Of a DNA stretch of 64,000 bases, positions 19,811-31,285 are shown in pieces. Below the pieces are notes generated by a model. That model was given only the letters and a program-made list of their open reading frames with translations. It made no database searches and had not been told where the DNA came from. Numbering within the stretch: the stretch's first letter is position 1; every line of letters begins with the position of its first letter. Source of the DNA: Lonsdalea britannica (lineage in GTDB: Bacteria > Pseudomonadota > Gammaproteobacteria > Enterobacterales > Enterobacteriaceae); the NCBI RefSeq assembly GCF_002111595.1, contig NZ_LUTN01000007.1, positions 124,001-188,000 on the forward strand. Reading direction: 5' to 3'. Made by a program: the position numbers and the translations under genes.

Positions 19811-20769
19811 GCCTGAATCCAGTCATTACGTTGCGTGGCGACCTGCTCCGGCGTAAACGACAGCGTGGTCGCCGGTTTGTCCAGATGCTGGAACCCGGCG
19901 GGCAGCGGGGTGTCGATGACCGGGTACATCCAGTTGGTGGTCGGGATCAACTGCTGGAACGCCGGGCTGACCATGAACTTCAGGAAACGCTCAGCCAACT
20001 GGGGTTGTTGGCTACTCGCCAGACGACCGGCGACTTCCACCTGTAGGTAGTGGCCCTCGCTGAAGGGCGCCGCGACATAGTTGTCTTTCTTCTCTTCGAT
20101 CATGTGATAAGCGGGCGAGGTGGTGTAACTCAGCACGAGATCGGCTTCGCCTTTCAGGAACAAGCCATAGGCTTCGCTCCAGCCCTTAGTCACGGTGACT
20201 GTCTTCGCTGCCAGCTTCTGCCAGGCTTGCGGGGCGTCGTCGCCATAGACTTTTTGCATCCAAAGCAGCAGCCCGAGGCCCGGCGTGCTGGTGCGCGGAT
20301 CCTGATAAATGACTTTCCATGGCTCCGGGCTGTCGACCAGCTCGTGCAGGCTGCGCGGCGGGGTTTTGAGTTTGTCGCGATTGTAGATAAAGGCGAAGTA
20401 GCCGTAGTCATAGGGCACAAAGGTGTCGTTGTGCCAGCCGCCCGGCAGCGAGAGGGAGTCGGTATCGACCGTTCGTTTACTGAACAGACCGGTGCGTTCA
20501 GCCGCCTCTAGCAGGTTGTTGTCCAGACCCAGCACGATATCGGCCTGCGAACGCTTTCCTTCCATCCGCAGGCGATTGAGCAGCGCCACGCCGTCGGCCA
20601 GCGCCACGAATTTCAGTTCGCAGTCGCACTCTTTTTCGAACGCGGTTTTCACGCTGGGACCGGGTCCCCATTCCGAGGTGAAGGAGTCGTAGGTGTAGAC
20701 GGTCAGCGTAGGCTTCGCCAACGCCGGAGCAGAGAGAATCAACAGGCAGGACAGTAATTTTTTTAACAC
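19786..20769 (-). CDS. thiB: Thiamine/TPP-binding periplasmic protein ThiB
   Basis: Captures thiamine, TMP and TPP in the periplasm. Begins with GTG (VLKKLLSCLLILSAPALA signal peptide, cleaved before KPTLTVYTYDSF). This start has AGGAG 6 bases upstream and gives 327 residues, identical to the E. coli length; a longer open frame to 20829 runs into the riboswitch and is rejected. Highly conserved stretches include WGPGPSVK, YQDPRTSTPGLGLLLW and VTKGWSEAYGLFLKGE. First gene of thiBPQ. Confidence 0.95.
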   Translation of the reverse strand: MLKKLLSCLLILSAPALAKPTLTVYTYDSFTSEWGPGPSVKTAFEKECDCELKFVALADGVALLNRLRMEGKRSQADIVLGLDNNLLEAAERTGLFSKRTVDTDSLSLPGGWHNDTFVPYDYGYFAFIYNRDKLKTPPRSLHELVDSPEPWKVIYQDPRTSTPGLGLLLWMQKVYGDDAPQAWQKLAAKTVTVTKGWSEAYGLFLKGEADLVLSYTTSPAYHMIEEKKDNYVAAPFSEGHYLQVEVAGRLASSQQPQLAERFLKFMVSPAFQQLIPTTNWMYPVIDTPLPAGFQHLDKPATTLSFTPEQVATQRNDWIQAWQRAVSR

Positions 20770-20828
20770 TTTGCACTCCTGAGAAAAAGGGTGGCAAAGG
20801 TCTTTGAGCAAGCCGAAAAGCACTCCCA

Positions 20829-20932
20829 AATCCCTTCGCCGGTATTAACCGGATCAGGTTCGACGGGTATTTTCTCAGCGTAAAGCGGACGGTATGAAGG
20901 CTCCGGACTTTATCGCACCCCGTTGAGAACTC
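20829..20932 (-). promoter_or_regulatory. TPP riboswitch (THI element) controlling thiBPQ
   Basis: Read toward thiB it contains the conserved elements in order: ACGGGGTGC, GCTGAGA, ACCCGTCGAACCTGATC and the closing TAATACCGGCGAAGGGA. These form the TPP-binding three-way junction. It lies about 60 bases before the thiB start, as in other enterobacteria, and represses the transporter when TPP is abundant. Downstream sequence near the thiB ribosome site suggests translational rather than terminator control, but this is inference. Confidence 0.95.
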
Positions 20933-20972
20933 ACGCATTGTAGAGACTTCATGCCCGGAGTCAAAGCGCGCG

Positions 20973-22630
20973 TCAGTTTTCCGGCGGCACGAACCAGGCG
21001 GATTTGAAATCGAACCATCCCAGCGTATTCATCCGAATGCCGCGCATGCTGCGCTGGCCTTGCAGTTGCAGCCAGTGGTGGAACAGCGGGTGGATCTGCT
21101 GCTGAGTCACGAGCGACTGGCTCCAATCCGCCAGCGACCCACTGCCTTGACGCCACAGGCTGGCGTCTTCGGCCAGATCCCGATCCAAACAGTGCTGCAT
21201 CAGCGGCAGTTCATAGAGCAGGGCGAACAGAGAGAACTCCAGCGGCAGATAGAAGTTGGCGCTGCCGAGCCAGATGTCGCTCGGCTCGGCGCCTGATACC
21301 ACTCAGCATAGTCGATACGGCGGACCGACAGCGTGACGCCGTGGGCCGATAGCAGTCGACGAATGATGTCGCTGATGTCCTGATACTCGGCATGCTCATG
21401 ATAAAAGGTGAGCGTCAGATGCGTGAGGTCGGCGGGTTTGTCCTGCGCCAGACGTGGCTGGGCGTGGTGCCAGCGCGGGAGCAGGCCGTAGGCCGGGGAC
21501 CAGTTGCATTGATAGGTTTCGTCCGCGAGTCCGAGCAGGGCGACCGGGCTCAGAGCCTGACACAGCCAGTCCCTGATCTCCGGGCGTGAGGCCAGCGGCG
21601 AGCGCCGGTCAAACAGCAGAAAATAACAGCCTTCCTCTAACCGGTTCTCCAGCTCGTTGTTGGGCGAGTTGTCGTTTTGCAGTTGAAGCGAGCAGGAGGG
21701 CGCATCCAGTGCGTCCGGCAACACCCAAACGCTGACTTCGTCAATCAGCGCGCGATAGCCAAAATAGTCGTCGAACGCATTGATTTTCAACTGGGTATTG
21801 CTGTTGCGCAGCACGGCGTAAGGGCCGGTTCCCACCGGGTGGCGGGTAAAATCGGGCAGCGTTTTCCACTCCTGCGGCAAAATCATCGCGGACACGCTGC
21901 CTAGCAGCCAGGGCAACCAGATATCGGGTGTCGTCAGCCGCACATCCAGCACGGAAGGCATGGGCGATTCAATGGCGCAGAGATGAGAAAACAGCGGCAT
22001 GGCGGTGATGCGTTGCAGAGAGGCGATCACATCTTCCATCGTCAGTTCCCGACCATGATGGAAACGTACGGCGGGGCGGAGATAAAAACGCCAGTGTAGG
22101 GGCGACACCTGCTGCCAATGGTGCGCTAAATCCGGCAGGAGTTCCCCATTTTCCTCATTTATGGTGGTTAACCCGCTAAAGATCTGGCGGGCCAGATGCG
22201 TTTCCGAGCGTCGCAACGCGGAGCCGGGCAGAAGATTGCGCATTGGCCGGTAGTAGGCGATGCGCAGCAAATGTTTGCCCTGTCGGAAACTGCGCCCGAT
22301 GTGGGAAAGCAGCATCTGCCGCACCTGCGATTTGTCCCCCACCAACTGCACCAGTTGGTCAATCCGATCCTGCTCCAGCAGGTCTTCCGCCCGCTGTTGT
22401 TGGAGCGCCAGGCCGGTATAGAGGAAGCTGAGACGTGAGCGTTTTCCTCGTCCCGCTTCGGCTTCCCAGGTCAACCATCCCTCTTCCTGCATGGCTCGCA
22501 GCAGCGATCGAATATGTCGTCGCGAGCAGTTGAGTACGCCTGTCAGCTCCTGCAGCGTAGTGTCAGTAGGCTGACCTTGCAGGTGCTGCCAGAGCCGGAT
22601 GAACTGTTGTTGCAGTCGAGATGAGGACAT
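20973..22630 (-). CDS. sgrR: Glucose-phosphate stress regulator SgrR, frame broken by one 1-base deletion
   Basis: SgrR activates the small RNA SgrS when phosphosugars accumulate. It combines an N-terminal winged-helix DNA-binding domain (residues about 1-100, with [20 protein letters not shown]) and a C-terminal SBP_bac_5 solute-binding-like domain ([20 protein letters not shown] and onward). The frame is lost after DYAEWYQ at about 21292. The next frame continues [17 protein letters not shown] to the end [13 protein letters not shown]. One added G restores 552 residues (E. coli 551). Divergent from sgrS; the intergenic region should hold its binding sites. Confidence 0.93.
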
Positions 22631-22736
22631 AAAGGGGAACTCCGCGGCCTAAAGTCATCAATATATTTTCCCCTATCTTACGTTGATACTTTGTCATAAC
22701 GAAAGCGCAAATAATGAACGGTTGGAGGGTATGACG

Positions 22737-22901
22737 ATGGCACTATCACGATTGTATCGGAGTTATCGCAACATCCTGTCATTGGGACACTCGGCGTGGG
22801 GGCGCTGGTTGTCGTCGTCTCAGCGTCTGGCGCTGCTGATGCAGGTGACGCAGTGGCAGACGGAGAAGATGTCTGATGAGGAGTACCGTCACTGGATCTG
22901 A
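22737..22901 (+). CDS. sgrT: Inhibitor of glucose uptake SgrT, encoded within SgrS
   Basis: SgrT blocks PtsG-mediated glucose transport at the protein level. The 54-residue peptide contains WGRWLSSSQRLALLMQVTQW, which aligns with the E. coli SgrT core WLRWLSVPQRLTMLEGLMQW. It is about ten residues longer than the E. coli 43-residue peptide, with extra residues at both ends. GGAGGG lies 7 bases before the ATG at 22737; an in-frame ATG at 22731 is too near it. Highly diverged outside the core, so recognition rests on that block and on location inside SgrS. Confidence 0.88.
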   Translation: MALSRLYRSYRNILSLGHSAWGRWLSSSQRLALLMQVTQWQTEKMSDEEYRHWI

Positions 22902-22947
22902 CTGTGACGAGGTTTCTGTTTTCTGAGTGATGGTGAAGCTTTCACCG

Positions 22948-22976
22948 GCCGGTGGTTATTCCGCCGGCTTTTTTTT
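22948..22976 (+). terminator. Rho-independent terminator of SgrS
   Basis: GCCGGTGG-TTATT-CCGCCGGC forms an 8-bp stem (one G-T pair) followed by TTTTTTTT. The long T run matches the Hfq-binding tail needed by SgrS. Confidence 0.92.
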
Positions 22977-23193
22977 GCCCGAAATAAGTGACGGTATCTT
23001 ATGCTAATATGGACTATGGAAGTGAGTAAAGGAACGTCAAAGTCGATATAAACATTCAACCTATGGTAACATGCTAGTAAATGAAACTGGGTTAATCGGT
23101 TATAGCGAAATAAAAAACTATCTTGATGTGACCATCCTTCAGTGAGACGTTTCAATTCAGTCTATTACATTAAAACAGGTAAAATAATTCACT

Positions 23194-24699
23194 ATGAAGT
23201 TACGCAGAAGAAAGGCACGGCCCATCGTTTTGGGCGATGTCACCATTATCGACGACACGCGTTTACGTAAAGCCATTACCGCAGCTGCGCTCGGCAATGC
23301 CATGGAATGGTTCGATTTCGGTGTGTATGGCTTTGTGGCTTACGCACTGGGTCAGGTCTTTTTCCCCGGCGCTAACCCCAGCGTCCAGATGATCGCCGCG
23401 CTGGCGACATTCTCCGTTCCCTTCCTGATTCGTCCTCTGGGCGGGCTGTTCTTTGGCTCGTTGGGCGACAAATATGGCCGTCAGAAAATATTGGCCATCA
23501 CCATTATTATCATGTCGGTCAGTACCTTCTGTATCGGGTTGATACCGTCCTATAACTCCATTGGGATCTGGGCACCGATACTGTTGCTGCTGGCCAAAAT
23601 GGCCCAGGGCTTCTCTGTGGGCGGCGAATATACCGGCGCGTCGATTTTCGTCGCTGAATATTCTCCGGACCGGAAACGTGGCTTCATGGGAAGCTGGCTG
23701 GACTTCGGCTCCATCGCCGGGTTTGTGCTGGGCGCGGGCGTCGTGGTGCTGATCTCCGCCATCATCGGCGAAGCGGCGTTCCTGGAATGGGGCTGGCGTA
23801 TTCCGTTCTTCCTGGCGTTGCCGCTAGGCATCATCGGTCTCTACCTGCGTCATGCGCTGGAGGAAACGCCGGCGTTCCAGCAGCACGTTGAGAAGATGGA
23901 AAAAGACGATCGCGACGGCTTGAGCAGCGGACCGAGAGTCTCGTTCAAAGAGATCGCCACTAAGCATTGGAAAAGTCTGCTGTCCTGTACGGGTCTGGTC
24001 ATTGCCACCAACGTCACCTACTACATGCTGTTGACGTATATGCCAAGCTACCTGTCGCATAACCTGCACTATTCCGAGAACCACGGTGTGCTGATTATCA
24101 TCGCCATTATGATCGGGATGCTGTTCGTTCAGCCGGTGATGGGACTGTTGAGCGACCGATTCGGACGTAAACCGTTTGTCGTTATCGGCAGCGTGGCGAT
24201 GTTCCTGCTGGCGATCCCTTGCTTCATGATGATCAACAGCGGCGCCATCGGCCTGATTTTCCTGGGTCTGCTGATACTGGCCATCATTCTGAACGCCTTT
24301 ACCGGTGTCATGGCGTCTTCGCTGCCCGCGATGTTCCCAACGCACATCCGTTACAGTGCGCTGGCCAGTGCCTTTAACATCTCTATCCTGATTGCGGGTC
24401 TGACGCCGACGGCGACTGCGTGGCTGGTTGAAGCCAGCAACAACCTGTTTATGCCGGCCTACTACCTGATGGTGATTGCCGTGATTGGTCTGGTCACAGG
24501 TATCTTCATGAAGGAAACAGCTAACAAGCCGCTGAAAGGCGCGACGCCGGCCGCTTCCGACCTGAGCGAAGCCAAAGAGCTGCTGCGTGAGCATCACGAT
24601 AATATCGAGCATAAAATCGAAGGTATTAACGAACAGATCACCGAGCTGGAGAAGAAACGCCAGTCGCTGATCGACCAGCATCCTCGCATCAACGAGTAA
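23194..24699 (+). CDS. proP: Osmoprotectant/proton symporter ProP
   Basis: MFS-type proton symporter that imports proline, glycine betaine, ectoine and related osmolytes under high osmolarity. The 501-residue protein is very close to E. coli ProP over its entire length, from RPIVLGDVTIIDD through GNAMEWFDFGVYGFVAYALG to a C-terminal tail (NIEHKIEGINEQITELEKKRQ) that forms the antiparallel coiled coil used for osmosensing. The sugar-porter family signature GGEYTGASIFVAEYSP and loop motif DKYGRQK are present. The ribosome site is weak. In E. coli K-12 proP lies elsewhere and setA occupies this position. Confidence 0.96.
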   Translation: MKLRRRKARPIVLGDVTIIDDTRLRKAITAAALGNAMEWFDFGVYGFVAYALGQVFFPGANPSVQMIAALATFSVPFLIRPLGGLFFGSLGDKYGRQKILAITIIIMSVSTFCIGLIPSYNSIGIWAPILLLLAKMAQGFSVGGEYTGASIFVAEYSPDRKRGFMGSWLDFGSIAGFVLGAGVVVLISAIIGEAAFLEWGWRIPFFLALPLGIIGLYLRHALEETPAFQQHVEKMEKDDRDGLSSGPRVSFKEIATKHWKSLLSCTGLVIATNVTYYMLLTYMPSYLSHNLHYSENHGVLIIIAIMIGMLFVQPVMGLLSDRFGRKPFVVIGSVAMFLLAIPCFMMINSGAIGLIFLGLLILAIILNAFTGVMASSLPAMFPTHIRYSALASAFNISILIAGLTPTATAWLVEASNNLFMPAYYLMVIAVIGLVTGIFMKETANKPLKGATPAASDLSEAKELLREHHDNIEHKIEGINEQITELEKKRQSLIDQHPRINE

Positions 24700-24712
24700 T
24701 CGTTAGACGCTT

Positions 24713-24783
24713 TCAGGAAAGTGTTCTGCTTTCCTGATACTCAATCAGGCAGACGCCCACTGGGCCTCTGCCTGATTTTTTCT
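24713..24783 (+). terminator. Tandem hairpins ending proP transcription
   Basis: First hairpin TCAGGAAAG-TGTTCTG-CTTTCCTGA (9-bp perfect stem, no T tract). Second hairpin ATCAGGCAGA ... TCTGCCTGAT followed by a T run (24744-24783), a typical rho-independent terminator. Confidence 0.85.
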
Positions 24784-24889
24784 CCCCCGAAATCTTTTTT
24801 CTACTCAATCGCTGTCGAACACGGTGCTGTATCCCCGCACTGGCCGTTAAAACGCTCACCTTATAATAATCAATTAAGTGAAGTATTTA

Positions 24890-24907
24890 GGTGATCATAT
24901 TATCACC
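24890..24907. promoter_or_regulatory. Inverted repeat upstream of the small membrane protein gene, candidate operator
   Basis: GGTGATCATATTATCACC is a perfect 6-6-6 inverted repeat located about 85 bases before the start and just downstream of a TATAAT hexamer (24862-24867). This position suits a repressor site. The cognate regulator is unknown. Confidence 0.45.
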
Positions 24908-24990
24908 ACAAAATAGTTGAAGCTTAAATGGTGCCCGTTGTATTGTCCGCTGCGATTTATTTTGTCATATTTTGAAAGGAAAACTCACAC

Positions 24991-25332
24991 ATGGCCGAAT
25001 ATGGAAAAGCAGTACCAAGAGAAGTAAAAGGATGGAACTGGGGCGCATTTATGTTCAACGTCATCTGGGGCGTGGGCAACAAAACTTACCTGCCGCTGCT
25101 GTGCTTTGTTCCTCTGTTGAATATCGTTTGGGTGTTTGTGTGTGGCTTCAAGGGTAACGAGTGGGCCTGGCAGAACGCCGATTATGATGATGTCGAGACG
25201 TTTAAACGCGTACAGAATAGCTGGAACAGAGCTGGTCTGTTTGCCTTCGTTCTGGCTCTGATCTCGGTATTTTTCTCTATATTTGTTATGTCCGCATTGA
25301 TGGCGTCGTTAGCGGGCGCAATGCTGCGCTAA
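24991..25332 (+). CDS. Small conserved membrane protein of unknown function
   Basis: A 113-residue protein with a short hydrophilic start (MAEYGKAVPREVKGWNWGAF), two close hydrophobic segments around residues 20-50 (including NVIWGVGNKTYLPLLCFVPL), a polar loop (GNEWAWQNADYDDVETFKRVQNSWNRAG) and a C-terminal membrane segment (residues about 80-108). The tryptophan-rich GWNWGAF and NEWAW motifs look like a conserved family; I recall similar proteins annotated only as hypothetical or, doubtfully, as ribonuclease G. GAAAGGAAAA precedes the ATG. Monocistronic by context, with its own promoter region and a possible operator. No function is proposed. Confidence 0.8.
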   Translation: MAEYGKAVPREVKGWNWGAFMFNVIWGVGNKTYLPLLCFVPLLNIVWVFVCGFKGNEWAWQNADYDDVETFKRVQNSWNRAGLFAFVLALISVFFSIFVMSALMASLAGAMLR

Positions 25333-25477
25333 TTCCATCAAAACAATGGCATTGATCGCAACGTGATGAATGCCATTTCTTTAGTCATCTCCCCCATCAG
25401 ACCCGTTTTGAACGCCCACATTTCTCACCTTCACCTCACGCTGCGAAGCCGTGACCACCTTCTGTAAATCCCTGTAT

Positions 25478-25497
25478 CAATAATTGTTCTCATTATC
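25478..25497. promoter_or_regulatory. Fur-box-like site upstream of the siderophore-interacting protein gene
   Basis: On the minus strand the site reads GATAATGAGAACAATTATTG, close to the Fur consensus (GATAATGATAATCATTATC) over most of its length. It lies about 55 bases before the gene start. Iron repression of an iron-utilisation gene makes biological sense. Confidence 0.6.
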
Positions 25498-25551
25498 AGT
25501 TGAATGCTAACATTCCTCGTTCGGACACGGTGAAAAACCAGAGGAATGAGC

Positions 25552-26457
25552 ATGGCGGGATCGAAAGAGTACAAGATTTTCGAGGTGGCATTAGCGCGTA
25601 AACAGACGCTGAGCCCGTCGATGATGCGCTGTGTTTTCAGCGGTGAGTCGGTTCGCGAGATGACCACCGGCGCGCCCGATCAGCGCATCAAACTCCTGTT
25701 CCCCGCCATTGATGGTACGCCGTCTCAATTGCCGGATGTCGCTAACTGGTATGCCGAGCTACTGGCGTTGCCAAAACGCCAGCGTCCCATTGCGCGAACC
25801 TATACCCTCCGTCGTCTTAATGCGGCAGCGGGGGAGCTGGAGGTGGAGTTCGTCATCCACGGTACGGAAGGCCCGGCGTCATCGTGGGCGATGAGCGCCG
25901 AGCCGGGCGCTCGCCTTCAGGTAGTGGCGCCCTGCGCCGCCTCGGAGAACAGCCAAGGCGGTTATGAATGGTGTCCTACCGAACAGACCCGTCGGGTGCT
26001 GCTGATCGCCGATGAAACCGCATTTCCCGCCGTAAAGGGGATTCTGGAGCAGTTGGCCGGGCTGGCGTCGCCGCCACAGGTGCAGGCCTTTATCGAACTG
26101 CCTCTGCGCGCCGACTGTCTGGATTTCAGCCATTTCACCTTCGCCGACATCCATTGGTTGCCGCGCGAAGAAAGCGGAGCAAACCACGGCGAGCGTCTGT
26201 TGGATGCGGTGCGCGATGAGCTTCTCTTGTCGCAGACCCAAAACGAGCCTCCCGTCGTTGAGTTATCGGACGTCCCGGAAGACGAGCTGTTGTGGGAAAG
26301 GGCGGAGAGTCAGCACGGACAGTTTTTCGGCTGGGTGGCCGCTGAATCATCGGTGGTGAAAGCCTTACGGCGATATCTGGTGGGCGAGCGGGGCGTTGCG
26401 CGCGAGTCGATGGCGTTTATGGCTTACTGGTGTCAGGGGCCGCGTCGGGAGCGGTAA
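25552..26457 (+). CDS. Siderophore-interacting FAD/NAD(P)H reductase (SIP family)
   Basis: A flavin-dependent ferric-siderophore reductase of the ViuB/YqjH (SIP) family, expected to release iron from imported siderophores in the cytoplasm. The 301-residue protein has an N-terminal FAD-binding beta-barrel with RTYTLRRLN (the RxYT flavin motif) and GPASSWAMSAEPG, then an NAD(P)H-binding domain with LLIADETAFPAVKGIL and a C-terminal FGWVAAESSVVKALRRYL. The ATG at 25552 has GAGGA 7 bases upstream; 25546 is an alternative. Larger than typical YqjH (about 254 residues). Stands alone, with a Fur-like site upstream and no siderophore genes nearby. Confidence 0.88.
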   Translation: MAGSKEYKIFEVALARKQTLSPSMMRCVFSGESVREMTTGAPDQRIKLLFPAIDGTPSQLPDVANWYAELLALPKRQRPIARTYTLRRLNAAAGELEVEFVIHGTEGPASSWAMSAEPGARLQVVAPCAASENSQGGYEWCPTEQTRRVLLIADETAFPAVKGILEQLAGLASPPQVQAFIELPLRADCLDFSHFTFADIHWLPREESGANHGERLLDAVRDELLLSQTQNEPPVVELSDVPEDELLWERAESQHGQFFGWVAAESSVVKALRRYLVGERGVARESMAFMAYWCQGPRRER

Positions 26458-26483
26458 AAAAAAGGCCCGCCGAAGCGAGCCCT
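26457..26483 (-). terminator. Terminator of the leuABCD operon
   Basis: Read on the minus strand: GGCTCGC-TTCG-GCGGGCC followed by TTTTTTTTT. It lies about 25 bases beyond the leuD stop. The complementary strand has a run of A before the hairpin, so it serves leuD rather than the facing gene. Confidence 0.85.
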
Positions 26484-26505
26484 GAGCATCATGACACGGT
26501 GAGGC

Positions 26506-27107
26506 TTAGCGCAGGAATGTCGGCTGCGTTTCCTCGTAGCGGGCAATCGCCGCTTCGTGTTGCAGCGTCAGGCCGATGTTATCCAGACCGTTGATCATGC
26601 AGTGGCGGCGAAAACTATCGATTTCAAACGAATAGCTTTTATCGCCTGCTTTCACGATTTGAGCTTCCAGATCGACGGTGAAAGTCATGCCTTCATTGTT
26701 TTCCACCAGGGCAAACAGTTCGTCGACGTCGGCGTCGCTCAGCCGCACCGGCAGCAGCTGGTTATTCAAGCGTTGCCGTAGAAAATATCGGCGAAGCTCG
26801 GCGCGATCACCACGCTGAAGCCGTAGTCGGTCAGCGCCCAAGGCGCATGTTCGCGGGATGAACCGCAGCCGAAGTTTTCACGGGTCAGCAGGATGCTGGC
26901 GCCTTTGTAACGAGGCTGGTTCAGCACAAATTCAGGATTAGGCTGCTGGCCTGCGTCATCCAGAAAACGCCAGTCATTGAACAGGTGCTGACCGAAACCG
27001 GTGCGGGTGACCTTCTGCAGAAACTGCTTGGGAATGATGGCATCGGTATCGACGTTGGCGTTGTCCAGCGGGACGACCAGACCAGTATGTTGAGTAAATT
27101 TAGTCAT
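26506..27107 (-). CDS. leuD: Isopropylmalate isomerase small subunit LeuD, frame broken by one 1-base deletion
   Basis: Swivelling-domain subunit of the LeuCD [4Fe-4S] isomerase that converts 2- to 3-isopropylmalate. Conserved parts: [30 protein letters not shown] at the start (core [11 protein letters not shown]), [16 protein letters not shown], and [10 protein letters not shown]. Immediately after FYGNA the frame meets a stop; one base is missing at about 26770 (GCC to GC), after which [18 protein letters not shown] continues in another frame. Restored length is 200 residues (E. coli 201). Last gene of leuABCD, 12 bases after leuC. Confidence 0.93.
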
Positions 27108-27119
27108 GGGTTATCCCTC

Positions 27120-28520
27120 TCAGTTCAGTTCACGAATGTCGGCGAAACGCCCGGTCACCGCAGCCGCGGCGGCCATTGCGGGGCTGACCAGATGAGTCCG
27201 TCCGGCACGACCCTGACGACCTTCGAAGTTGCGGTTGCTGGTGGAAGCACAACGCTCGCCCGGATTCAGACGGTCGTTGTTCATCGCCAGACACATTGAG
27301 CAGCCAGGCAGGCGCCATTCGAAGCCCGCTTCGATAAAGATCTTGTCCAGACCTTCCTCTTCTGCCTGCGCTTTTACCGGACCAGAGCCGGGAACGACCA
27401 TTGCCTGCACGCCCGCAGCCACTTTGCGGCCTTTGGCAATAGCGGCCGCAGCGCGCAGATCTTCAATCCGCGAGTTGGTGCAGGAGCCGATGAAGACTTT
27501 GTCGATGGCGACGTCGGTCAGTTTGATACCCGCTTTCAGACCCATGTAATTCAGCGCTTTCTCGGCAGAGGCGCGCTCAACCGGATCGTTGAAGGATTCC
27601 GGTGCCGGGATGGCCTGATTCACGCCGATCACTTGACCGGGGTTGGTGCCCCAGGTGACCTGCGGGGCGATGTCGGCGGCGTTCAGCGTGACGACGCTGT
27701 CGAACTGCGCATCCGCGTCTGACTTCATGGTCTTCCAGTATTCGACGGCGTTTTCCCATTCTTCGCCTTTCGGCGAGAACTGACGACCTTTCAGGTAGGC
27801 AAACGTCGTTTCATCCGGGGCGACCAGACCGGCTTTCGCACCCATCTCAATCGCCATGTTGCACAGGGTCATACGGCCTTCCATGCTCAGCGCTTGGATA
27901 GCCTTGCCGCAAAACTCGACCACATGCCCGGTGCCGCCAGCGCTGCCGGTTTTGCCGATGATCGCCAATACGATGTCTTTGGCTGTGATGCCCGGAGCCG
28001 CATCGCCGGTCACTTCGATTTTCATGGTTTTCGCGCGGCCTTGTTTCAGGGTCTGCGTCGCCATGACGTGTTCAACTTCGGACGTCCCGATGCCGAATGC
28101 CAGCGAACCGAACGCGCCGTGGGTAGCCGTGTGGGAGTCGCCGCAGACGATGGTCATGCCCGGCAGCGTCATACCCTGCTCAGGACCGATCACGTGAACA
28201 ATACCCTGATAAGGATGGTTCAGGTCGTACAGCTGAACGCCGAACGCCTGGCAGTTTTTGATCAGCTCCTGCATCTGAATACGGGCCATCTCGCCGCTCG
28301 CGTTGATGTCGCGAGTCTGGGTGGAGACGTTGTGATCCATCGTGGCGAAGGTTTTGCCGGGCTGACGCAGCTGACGTCCTTTCGCACGCAGACCGTCGAA
28401 CGCCTGAGGCGAGGTCACTTCATGCACCAGATGACGGTCGATATACAGCAGCGGCGTTTCGTTTTCCGCTTCGTACACGACGTGCGCATCGAATAATTTC
28501 TGATATAACGTTTTACCCAT
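27120..28520 (-). CDS. leuC: Isopropylmalate isomerase large subunit LeuC
   Basis: Catalytic aconitase-type subunit with a [4Fe-4S] cluster. The 466-residue protein (same as E. coli) has the cluster cysteines in [15 protein letters not shown] and [11 protein letters not shown], and the histidine block [21 protein letters not shown]. Two bases separate it from leuB, indicating tight operon organisation. Works with LeuD in the second step of leucine synthesis. Confidence 0.96.
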   Translation of the reverse strand: MGKTLYQKLFDAHVVYEAENETPLLYIDRHLVHEVTSPQAFDGLRAKGRQLRQPGKTFATMDHNVSTQTRDINASGEMARIQMQELIKNCQAFGVQLYDLNHPYQGIVHVIGPEQGMTLPGMTIVCGDSHTATHGAFGSLAFGIGTSEVEHVMATQTLKQGRAKTMKIEVTGDAAPGITAKDIVLAIIGKTGSAGGTGHVVEFCGKAIQALSMEGRMTLCNMAIEMGAKAGLVAPDETTFAYLKGRQFSPKGEEWENAVEYWKTMKSDADAQFDSVVTLNAADIAPQVTWGTNPGQVIGVNQAIPAPESFNDPVERASAEKALNYMGLKAGIKLTDVAIDKVFIGSCTNSRIEDLRAAAAIAKGRKVAAGVQAMVVPGSGPVKAQAEEEGLDKIFIEAGFEWRLPGCSMCLAMNNDRLNPGERCASTSNRNFEGRQGRAGRTHLVSPAMAAAAAVTGRFADIRELN

Positions 28521-28522
28521 GA

Positions 28523-31191
<2,669 letters not shown>

Positions 31192-31234
31192 CGCTCTGGT
31201 TCCTTTGTCTTGTTAATTCTGACGCCCGGCGAGT

Positions 31235-31264
31235 AAAAAAAAACCCGCGCAACGGCGCGGGTTT
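31235..31264 (-). terminator. Attenuator terminator of the leu operon
   Basis: Minus strand: AAACCCGCGC-CGTT-GCGCGGGTTT followed by more T residues. It lies 22 bases after the leuL stop and 44 bases before leuA, the expected place for the leucine attenuator. Confidence 0.92.
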
Positions 31265-31285
31265 CTTGAAGGTGTGGCGTGAAAA

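Larger units (their letters stand above)
22690..22976 (+). ncRNA. sgrS: Small RNA SgrS (5' end approximate)
   Basis: Hfq-dependent RNA that represses ptsG and other sugar transporter mRNAs. The 3' part carries the SgrS core: CTGAGTGATGG (E. coli CTGAGTATTGG, the ptsG-pairing part) at 22923-22933, then the small hairpin GGTGAAGCTTTCACC and a terminator hairpin with eight T residues. The 5' part encodes SgrT. It is divergent from sgrR, as in E. coli. The 5' end is a guess because I cannot place the promoter securely. Confidence 0.85.

Noticed and set aside
22889-23155. 88-codon minus-strand frame
   Set aside because: Lies antisense to SgrS and the proP leader; no homology, and the SgrS core and terminator explain the sequence.
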